A stretch of DNA of 60,100 nt from Clostridiales bacterium (lineage in GTDB: Bacteria > Bacillota > Clostridia > Lachnospirales > Lachnospiraceae). Where the stretch lies: positions 1 to 60,100 of the forward strand of contig JALEHN010000073.1 in the NCBI GenBank assembly GCA_022770525.1. Reading direction: 5' to 3'. Positions 35,175 to 43,300 of the stretch are shown piece by piece (within the stretch, counting starts at the first letter, position 1; each line of letters opens with the position of its first letter). The position numbers and the translations under genes are program-made. The notes under the pieces are model-generated. The model was not told where the DNA came from. It saw only the letters and a program-made list of their open reading frames with translations, and made no database searches.

Positions 35175-37859
35175 TTACTGACCATAATATCGTCCTGCCA
35201 ACTCGTAGACTCTGTCTCTTGTCAACTGGGATTTTGTAGTCATTTGTGCAATTTTTGCCATACTTCCTGTTGTATCGTCTTCAGGGTTGACATATTTTTG
35301 ATATTCAGCTTCAGATGCTTCTTTACGTCTGTTCAGCCATTGAATTTCTTCCTCATATAGCAGCTTAAATTCTTCGTCACTCATATTTTCCTTTAAAAGC
35401 GCATAAATATAATTCAATTCACCGTCCCACATCTGATATACTTCACCCGCAGCTTTAAGCATCTGACTTGTATCTACAGCTTCTTCAAAAAGCAGCATCT
35501 CTTTATCTTCAAGCTCCGTCAAATGCGTCAGATAATCATCATATAAAGGATATTCTCTGTTACTGCTGACTTTTTCCTCTTCATTCTGCTGATTATCTTC
35601 TTTGATGTTTTGATTCTCCTCATCACCTTCTGTTCCTTGTGTATCTTCAACTTTTTTTTCCTCCGCTGCCTGTTCAAGTTCACCAAAGAACGGAATATAA
35701 GAACACTTAAACTCTGTGCCATATATATTTGTTCCCTCAGAATATAACACTAACAATCTATCATACGCCTCATCTTCGCTGCTCGTTATTGTTTCATAGT
35801 CAGAACTATCGAAAAGATATCGTGGTTCCAGCACAATGTTATACTGTTTCAGATTTTCATTAAAAACTTCTGCCATTCTGTTTTTATCAATAATATTTTC
35901 ATCTGATAATTTCTCATAATCATCATAATTTGGCTCATAAGCTTTCGTGTTTTCGTTCCATTCAACAACAAATTTTTTCTTCTCCCAGTCTTTTCCGATA
36001 TTTTTTGCCTTTACCATACGTCCCTCATATCCGTCCTGAGTAAAACAGCCGTACCATAGCACTTCCTGCTCACATATGATTTCACCATTGAGATATGTAT
36101 ATACTCGAGTAAAATACGGAAGCTCGGCAGTCATATTTGCCAGATACAAATATTGCTTTTGACTGTCCGTATCTTTGACAATCATCATCTCCGCAAACTC
36201 ATCCGCTACTGTCAAATAAAGGCACACAATCGTCCGGCTATCCTTTAAAACAACCTGGTCATTATCACATTCGTAAACCTCCCAGACAATCTGATTCATA
36301 TCAGTCATATAATCATCAAGATAATCCTTCTTCATACGAAATACATGCAGTTCTTCGATATGATTGCCATCCATGTCTATAATTTTTGCTCCAAGAATAC
36401 CCTTATCAGGCATCCATTTTTTCGGAACTGCACCATCGATACAATTTATCGTCGTTTCTGATGGTTCAATACATGTATCATCTTTTAATATTTCCTTATT
36501 ATAATAATCGGTTAAAATCTCTCTGACATTAGTGTCATATACATTGTCTTCTGTTTCCTCCTTAGTTTCTTCCTCCGTATTTGGTTCTGAATCAGATTCT
36601 GTTTCAGCATTTGGTTCGACCGGCTCTACCGGTTTAACTTCGCCGCCGTTTTCCTTTTCTGCTTTTCCGATAGAGTTTGTAGAATTATCATCGCCGTTAT
36701 CATCTTTGATATCTCCTTCCGGCGTACAATCAATATTTATGTCCTTCAGTTTTTCTATATATTCGTTTTGGGCAGTTTTTTTAGGGGCTTCAACATAGTA
36801 TGTACCTCTAATATCCGGATACAAATTCATTTCTTTTTTATCTTCACCATAACTACTGATAACTGCCTTATCTCCCTCATCACAATAACTCACCATATCT
36901 GACAATTTCAGATTATCATCATACTCATAGACATAAACACTTTTCAATAATTCATCTTTTCCCTGAACTTTGCTCTCAACTAGAATGAGCATTTTATCAT
37001 TATCATAATGTGTCATGCAATTCCAATGCATATTCTCAATATCATCACTATCGTCACAATAAAAACTTCGAGTATCCGCCAATTCTATATCTTTACCGTC
37101 ACTGTCATACATATCAAGATAAAAATATTGCCGTTCCGGCTGATCAACTTTGATGCGCTTTGCTTCTACCCGCCCAACAAGCATTTCATCTTTACCGTCA
37201 TCGTCATAGTCATCCATATTGGCAAAAAGTACACCTTTGCGTTTACTTCCATTGAGTTCTTCGCCTTCCAGGTCTTCTGGCAAAAGCCCATATTGATCAT
37301 AAAAATATTGTTCCATTGCTGTAAATTCTGTTTTTGACATTTCCCGACGAATAAGCAATGTTATAAAAACTACACCGAGAATCACAACCGTTACCGATGC
37401 CGCTATGACCATTGCCAATTGTTTATGATGATTTAATCGTTCAAAAATCGTTTCTTTCACTTTTATATCCGTTGTGACTTCAGGTTGATTTTCCTGAACA
37501 TTCTGATAGCTTTGTATTCCCGATTGCCACTGCGTACTTTGTTGTTCATCTCGGATACCCGGTTCCCTCTGCGAGTTTTTTGTGCTTTGTTGTTCACCTC
37601 GGATACCCGGTTCCCTCTGCGGGCTTTGCGTACTTTGCTGTTCACCTTGCATTCCCGGTTCCATCTGCGGATTTTGAACTTCAGCTGTCTCGTCCGCTGT
37701 TTCAAGCATATTTTGTTCAATTTCACCGTTTAGATCTACTGACGGAGTCATTTCTTCCTCATATAAAAAATTTATAGCCTTTTCTGCTTTTTTACCGCAC
37801 TTCGTGCAAAATTTTGCACTATCCGGTAATTGTTTACCACAAAATCTGCAAAACATCAT
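35175..37859 (-). CDS. Large zinc-ribbon membrane protein with LprI-like C-terminus
   Basis: 894 residues. The zinc ribbon is CRFCGKQ...FCTKCGKK. Three near-identical repeats of about 14 residues (PGIRGEQQST type, about 65-112) follow, then one membrane helix (LAMVIAASVTVVILGVVFITLLI). The outer region holds two calcium-type loops (MDDYDDDGKDEMLVG and IIDMDGNHIEELHVF) separated by a Glu/Pro-rich linker. The last 115 residues resemble LprI/DUF1311 lysozyme-inhibitor domains (MWDGELNYIYALLKENMS, then IQWLNRRKEAS). The start may be the second ATG, 3 bases in. Likely surface-exposed. Confidence 0.78.
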   Translation of the reverse strand: MMFCRFCGKQLPDSAKFCTKCGKKAEKAINFLYEEEMTPSVDLNGEIEQNMLETADETAEVQNPQMEPGMQGEQQSTQSPQREPGIRGEQQSTKNSQREPGIRDEQQSTQWQSGIQSYQNVQENQPEVTTDIKVKETIFERLNHHKQLAMVIAASVTVVILGVVFITLLIRREMSKTEFTAMEQYFYDQYGLLPEDLEGEELNGSKRKGVLFANMDDYDDDGKDEMLVGRVEAKRIKVDQPERQYFYLDMYDSDGKDIELADTRSFYCDDSDDIENMHWNCMTHYDNDKMLILVESKVQGKDELLKSVYVYEYDDNLKLSDMVSYCDEGDKAVISSYGEDKKEMNLYPDIRGTYYVEAPKKTAQNEYIEKLKDINIDCTPEGDIKDDNGDDNSTNSIGKAEKENGGEVKPVEPVEPNAETESDSEPNTEEETKEETEDNVYDTNVREILTDYYNKEILKDDTCIEPSETTINCIDGAVPKKWMPDKGILGAKIIDMDGNHIEELHVFRMKKDYLDDYMTDMNQIVWEVYECDNDQVVLKDSRTIVCLYLTVADEFAEMMIVKDTDSQKQYLYLANMTAELPYFTRVYTYLNGEIICEQEVLWYGCFTQDGYEGRMVKAKNIGKDWEKKKFVVEWNENTKAYEPNYDDYEKLSDENIIDKNRMAEVFNENLKQYNIVLEPRYLFDSSDYETITSSEDEAYDRLLVLYSEGTNIYGTEFKCSYIPFFGELEQAAEEKKVEDTQGTEGDEENQNIKEDNQQNEEEKVSSNREYPLYDDYLTHLTELEDKEMLLFEEAVDTSQMLKAAGEVYQMWDGELNYIYALLKENMSDEEFKLLYEEEIQWLNRRKEASEAEYQKYVNPEDDTTGSMAKIAQMTTKSQLTRDRVYELAGRYYGQ

Positions 37860-37872
37860 GATCCTTCTTTCT

Positions 37873-39297
37873 TCATTTATAATCCGTGTGGCTCATTGTC
37901 CGAAATAATTCACTGCTTGTCGAACGGTTTTGTCTCTGAGGCATAAGTACTGAATTTTTTTCGGCAGGCTTCAGTGTTTTTAAAGTGGTTTCCAAAGCGG
38001 GATTTCTGATTTTCCTTCCAGTTTCCTCTGCCTCCCTTTTCATATTCCTTTCAACCTTACTAAAGCTATGATCGTACATGCCCGGATTTCTTCTTTTAAT
38101 ATCCGGATGATTTGCATCATCCGGGACATCCACTCTTCTAATTTTTCCAAATATCGGTGTTCCGTCTGACCGATCATCTTTTGGAGAACTGATTTTGATT
38201 TTCCCAAATACAGGTCTCTCCTTATCTCTATTTTCAAAACATGCAGCACTTTCTTTTTCAAGATCTTCATGCGGATTCGGTCTGTTTTTCGCTATTGCTT
38301 CTTTCGCCATTGTAACTGCTGCACCTGTTCTATTTTCTTCTTTATTAAACAAAAGACTTGAAAGCATTTCTGAATTTAAGTTCTCTTTTGCTTCCATTAA
38401 ATCTCTTTTAAAGGATTCTGTATCCTTATAACGTTCGTCTCTGTTTCTGATTGCTTTTAATATCACATCTCCGAGCAGGTTTTGTGCATTCATCGGCTTA
38501 CTTGGCATAACTCCCCGCATGCGGCATACAAAAGCCCTGTCTTCATCCTCTGCATCATAAGCAGCAGGATAATCCGGTATAAAGGGCAGGCGAAAATTGT
38601 TCAATAAATAATACAAAACGATGCCCACCGAATACAAATCCACAGAAGCATCATATTCCTCTTTACCCAGATACACCTCCGGAGCAATAAAATTCGGTGT
38701 CCCCTTCACAGAAGAAGCTCTATGTGCACCTTTCATCATCTTAGATACACCAAAATCACCTAATTTATAATTTCCTGTTTCAGAAACAAAAATATTATCC
38801 AATTTAATATCCCGATGCATAATATCGTTTTCGTGACACAAAGACAACGCATCAAGTAAATCAAGTCCGACTTTTATTGCATCGGTTACTTTCAAATCTT
38901 CACTAATGATACACTTTGATAATGGTTTTAAATACTCCATTAAAATATAGATACGTCTGACATAGGGCGAAATTCTTTCTATATCACTTTCGTAGTATTG
39001 AACAATATGCTTATTGTCTTTTGCAGAGAGAAGGTTAAACACCTGTATTTCCCGACGTACCTTTTCTATTTCCTTTTTAAAATAAATACTCGTCTCATGG
39101 TGATTACCGCCCATGGAATTCAAAACTGATATGTACTCATTTTCATTTTCAGGAATTGTAATAACTTTAAGCGCACGGACCATTGTCCCCAGGCTATTAT
39201 TTTTCACCACTCTGTACACCTGTCCAAAGCCGCCTGCGCCTATACACTCTTTAATATCGTATCCAAGGAATTTTTCCCCTGTCAAATATTCTTCCAT
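37873..39297 (-). CDS. Ser/Thr protein kinase (soluble)
   Basis: 474 residues. A complete Hanks-type kinase domain: glycine loop IGAGGFGQVY (about 19-28), VAIK-type Lys in RALKVI, catalytic loop HRDIKLDNIF (about 160), DFGVSKM and the activation-segment end APEVY. No membrane helix or PASTA domain, unlike the usual PrkC. The C-terminal 180 residues are hydrophilic and contain two copies of a PxFGKI motif (RPVFGKIKI, TPIFGKIRR), maybe docking or phospho sites. It lies directly after the WXG100 genes. Likely partners are the EssC FHA-like domain and the PP2C phosphatase (inference). Confidence 0.9.
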   Translation of the reverse strand: MEEYLTGEKFLGYDIKECIGAGGFGQVYRVVKNNSLGTMVRALKVITIPENENEYISVLNSMGGNHHETSIYFKKEIEKVRREIQVFNLLSAKDNKHIVQYYESDIERISPYVRRIYILMEYLKPLSKCIISEDLKVTDAIKVGLDLLDALSLCHENDIMHRDIKLDNIFVSETGNYKLGDFGVSKMMKGAHRASSVKGTPNFIAPEVYLGKEEYDASVDLYSVGIVLYYLLNNFRLPFIPDYPAAYDAEDEDRAFVCRMRGVMPSKPMNAQNLLGDVILKAIRNRDERYKDTESFKRDLMEAKENLNSEMLSSLLFNKEENRTGAAVTMAKEAIAKNRPNPHEDLEKESAACFENRDKERPVFGKIKISSPKDDRSDGTPIFGKIRRVDVPDDANHPDIKRRNPGMYDHSFSKVERNMKREAEETGRKIRNPALETTLKTLKPAEKNSVLMPQRQNRSTSSELFRTMSHTDYK

Positions 39298-39321
39298 AAG
39301 ACTCCCTCTTCACTGCACGAA

Positions 39322-39344
39322 CAGGGGCTGATAATCAGCCCCTG
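39322..39344. promoter_or_regulatory. Strong hairpin after the WXG100 gene
   Basis: Perfect 10-bp arms (CAGGGGCTGA and TCAGCCCCTG) around a 3-base loop, 11 bases past the WXG100 stop and before the kinase start. There is no T-run on the minus strand, so it is more likely an mRNA-stabilising or processing element than a full terminator. Confidence 0.7.
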
Positions 39345-39355
39345 CCAATCCATAT

Positions 39356-39664
39356 TTATGCCTGATATTCATGGGATCTGAGTTCGGCAATATCGTCTGA
39401 TTCCTGCTGTTCCCAATTTCTTGCTGCTGTTTCAAGGAAATCACGGTATTTCTGCATATCTGCAATCATTTTTTCCATACATACGGCAGTTATTCCCGTG
39501 AACTTATCTCTCATTTCAATGCTTGAGTTGCTTTCCCACATACCGCATATAACATTCATTTTGTCTTTAATCTCATTAAAATACTGCTGAATATTCTGAG
39601 TTTTTTCCTGTAACTCTGTACCCTTTGATCTTAAAATCTGCGGATCCACTTTAATATTTGCCAT
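39356..39664 (-). CDS. WXG100-family protein (WES variant)
   Basis: 102 residues forming two predicted helices with a central turn. The WxG position reads WES (MWESNSSIEM), a known kind of variation in this family. Length fits the type VII secreted WXG100 proteins, which leave the cell through EssC as helical hairpin dimers. A C-terminal tail with a Y/W-rich end (WEQQESDDI) could act as export signal. Site AGAGGTAAGG. It forms a pair with the gene upstream. Confidence 0.85.
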   Translation of the reverse strand: MANIKVDPQILRSKGTELQEKTQNIQQYFNEIKDKMNVICGMWESNSSIEMRDKFTGITAVCMEKMIADMQKYRDFLETAARNWEQQESDDIAELRSHEYQA

Positions 39665-39715
39665 AATCCTTACCTCTTTTCATAAAATCATACAATGTAG
39701 TTTCAGACCGTTCCC

Positions 39716-40036
39716 TCAGTGACAGTCAACTGCCAGTTGCTGCGCTTCCTGTATAAGCATTTGTTCCCGGCTTTCAATATCATTCATCGCATTTTCGATA
39801 AATGTACAAAACGTCTCCAGTATTCGGCTCATATCATCAAAATCATCCTGATAACTCTTAAAACGGTTAACAAAAGTCTGACTTGTCTCACCTTCCCATG
39901 ATACTGATAGTCCTTCGATTGAGCCGATCATCTGCTGATAGGTCGTTGTATAGCTGCTCTTTAACCCTCTGATATCTCCGGCGATACTTTTAACTGTCCC
40001 CGTATCTGTTACTTTCAACTGTCCTGCGTTTGCCAT
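39716..40036 (-). CDS. WXG100-family protein
   Basis: 106 residues, with the canonical WEG turn (SVSWEGETSQTFVNRF) between two amphipathic helices. The hydrophobic pattern matches EsxA/YukE proteins. Start set at 40036 (MANAGQLKV) behind AAAGGAG, dropping six upstream codons. It lies between yukD and the second WXG100 gene, and the two may heterodimerise (inference). Confidence 0.88.
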   Translation of the reverse strand: MANAGQLKVTDTGTVKSIAGDIRGLKSSYTTTYQQMIGSIEGLSVSWEGETSQTFVNRFKSYQDDFDDMSRILETFCTFIENAMNDIESREQMLIQEAQQLAVDCH

Positions 40037-40061
40037 TTTTATTACTCCTTTCACATATCCC

Positions 40062-40075
40062 GCGTCTTAGGACGC
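40062..40075. promoter_or_regulatory. Short hairpin between yukD and WXG100 gene
   Basis: GCGTC-TTAG-GACGC stem-loop in the 50-base gap between yukD and the first WXG100 gene. Possibly a processing or partial termination element. Confidence 0.4.
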
Positions 40076-40088
40076 ATTATTATTTATT

Positions 40089-40346
40089 CTATATTAATAT
40101 CACAGTTTTTCCTGTCTCAAATCCCGCGATATCTATAGATTTTTCATCATCATAAACCTTTCCTGAAACCGGCTCCGTCAGATGTATGTCTGTCGTTTTG
40201 CACTGCATCCCCGGACACTCTTCACAAATCAGGCTTATCATCATCTTTTTGGCCTGTCCGACTTTCATATCTACAGGCACTGTGAAACGAAATGTTTCTC
40301 CTACACCTGCTGCTTTGACTGCTATAATCATTTTCTCAGCCATCAT
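40089..40346 (-). CDS. yukD: YukD/EsaB ubiquitin-like protein
   Basis: About 85 residues with a beta-grasp pattern (MIIAVKA ... ETFRFTVPVDMKVGQAKKM ... GKTVILI), the size and position expected of YukD/EsaB, a ubiquitin-like accessory of type VII secretion. It has no terminal Gly-Gly, as in that family. The start overlaps the last codons of essC (ATGATGGCTGA), indicating translational coupling; GGAGGT lies just ahead. A longer frame inside essC is not supported. Confidence 0.8.
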   Translation of the reverse strand: MMAEKMIIAVKAAGVGETFRFTVPVDMKVGQAKKMMISLICEECPGMQCKTTDIHLTEPVSGKVYDDEKSIDIAGFETGKTVILI

Positions 40347-43300
40347 GAACCTCCATATACCGAATTTTACTGATATTACCATATTCATAATATACACCGC
40401 AGTCTTCTTCCAACCCGGCATCTGCCTGATTGATGGCATTTACAAAATCCGTATTCAGGAATCGTTTATCCACATGAGGAATGTCACTTTCACATAACAT
40501 CCCAAATGGCGTCTTTACAAGCAGATCAAACAGCTTCATCACACTGTATTTTCCCATACAGCCTGTATCGCAGCAGGTTATTACATGCAGACTCTTTACC
40601 CCGTTTTGCAGCATTATCAGCAAACGGGCTGCGGCTGAATCTGAGATTATTCTATAAAAGCTATCAAAATCCGTGATGATTAATGTTACTTCCATAGAAC
40701 TTTCTTCAATATCATTCATCATTTCATCAAATGATTTTTCATCATAAGCAACCTTGCATTTGATCGGATAATCATCCAGTGCCCTTTTCATATCTGCCGC
40801 AAACACCTTTCCCGGTAAAATATCTGCCCAGCGTTTCAGACAACATTTCAAAACCGATGTCATATGTGTACATTCTTCGGAAGCTATTAAAAAAGTCTGC
40901 CACTGCTCCCATTTTGGTAGTGATACAGCCTCACCACTTTCTATAAGATAACCTGTAATTAACTGCTGTTTTTTTGTTTTTACTGATTTTATTTCAGGTT
41001 CTTTTGCTGTTTTTTTATCAGAATGCACTTCGACTACCGATTCTGTAGAAATCATCTCAACATTCGCATTATCTGACTCAAAATTTTCATATTCGCCAAA
41101 ATACGGTACATAAAATTCATCATCGTTATATGAATTCGCCATAGGACTTTTTTTAGTCCATAAATCTTCAGAATCTATTTCCGGCGTATATTCACTGGAT
41201 ATATCTTCATAACCGTCGTTTTTTTGATTGGATATATCTTCATTACAGTTGTTTTTTTGCATACCTTCTTTCACAACATCTGCTTTGTTCCATGATGAAT
41301 GAATCTCATCATACAGTGTTATGACTTTTGCCATGCGCTCCGTTTCGCTTTCCGATTCCGCATAGAGAAATGTCTGAAATTCTACCAGTTTTTCATCAAC
41401 AACCGTCAGTCCTCTTCCCGGTGTTTCTTCCGGCATAAAAGGTATTTTAATGTTCAGATGGACCCGATACGCAATGTCTTCACCCATGTTTAACATAAAT
41501 ATAGATGAAATCTGTTCCATCACTTTTGTACTGATTGCTGTCCGGCTGTTTCCGGTGATCACAAAATACATCCCGACTGCTTTTCCGCCGGCTACAAGCT
41601 GTGTGAACTTATTTTCCAAACGATAATACTTTGATGATATTGCACTGTAATGATCCACGAAAACAAGAAGCATCGGTATATCATCATTTTTTAAATTATA
41701 TTCTTTCCACGAACCACAGTGAACTTTGTCCAGCTTCTCACGCCGTTGATTGATTTCTTTGGCAAGCATGTCCAGATGAATATCCACTTCTTTTTCTTCC
41801 ATGTAAATAATGTCTCTGCAATGAGGCAGTTTTCTGTAATACTCCGTCCCCCGGCCTCCCAGGTCAAATAAATAGAACTGCCATTGTTTTGGCGAATAAA
41901 GCTTCGCCATACCTGTAATGATCGTCTGTATAAAAATAGTCTTCCCTGTACCGCTAAGGCCAAATACAGCTACATGCCCTGTCTCGGTCAAATCCAATGT
42001 AATTGGTTTTTGTTCCTGGCTCGCTACAAAATCACCCATAGCAACCGGTACCCGAAATCCTGACGGATTTTTCCCGATAGCTTCAAGACAATTATCCCCA
42101 TACAGAACTTTTTCAAGTGGCATACACCATAACTTTGCACTCTGCTTACCTTTCACTCTTCCGACTCTGATGATTTCACCGACAACCGTTTCCATTTGTG
42201 TTTTTCCGGTCGGCTTACCGGACGATGTATCCCGGATACTTCTCAGCGTTGTCACTGTATGATCCACCATTTGTACTTCCACATTTTCTTCATTTGTAAA
42301 TCTGTCATATTCCACATACTGTGCACCGCCATATCCTGCCTGAGCCTGTGTAAATATCTCGTCATAACCTACACGGACATAAAATCTCCCCGGCTGCTTA
42401 ATCATTGCGGCCTCCGCACAATCAAGCATATCCATACTGTCGGCGCGGCTAAGCACTTTAAGACATACTCTGAAACGAGAATTACTCCAAATCTGAGCAT
42501 CAACGACGCCACTTGGTTTCTGAGTTGCCAATATCAAATGTATACCAAGACTTCTGCCAACCTGGGCAACATTAATAAGCTGCGTCAAAAATTCCGGAAA
42601 ATGTGTCTTTAACTGTGCAAATTCATCAATCATAATGACAAGATGAGGCATCGGCTGATTCAATTGTCCCTCTTTGAAATATCTCTGATAAGAATTAACA
42701 TCAATTTTATCAATACCAAGCTTTTCTGCAGCTGTATTCATCATTTTCTGCCTCTTTGCAATTTCCGCTTCCAGGGAAACCATAGCTCTATACAATGTAC
42801 TTCCCGAAAGGTTGGATATCGTTCCTGCAAGATGAGGGACATTCATAAACGGTCTTGCCATGTCGCCGCCTTTAAAGTCAACTAAGACAAGCGAAACATC
42901 TTCCGGACTGAAATGTATCATCAGCGACAACAGATATCCCTGGAGGAATTCACTTTTACCTGATCCTGTCATACCCGCTACCAATCCATGACAACCATGA
43001 TAAGCCTCATGTATATCAAGATTGAAAATATGACCATCTTCCATCGTTCCCACCGGCACCGCCATTGATTTTTCCGTAGAAGCATGCTGCCAGCGATTTT
43101 CTATATCCAAATCTGAAATATTTCCCACATGATACATCTCGAGGAACGACATTCGATCAGGTATAGCTGTATGTATCTGCCCATTTTGCATATACATCCG
43201 GTCAAAAGCTTGCCCAAATGTTAAATACCGTGCCATAGCCAACCGGTCAGGCTCAAAATTAATAAGCCTGTTATTATTTTTTTCTCTGCTGTAAATCCCC

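Noticed and set aside
25642-37859. Zinc-ribbon proteins as type VII toxins
   Set aside because: They have N-terminal zinc ribbons and internal membrane helices, no LXG or WXG domain and no recognisable toxin domain, so they look like membrane components.
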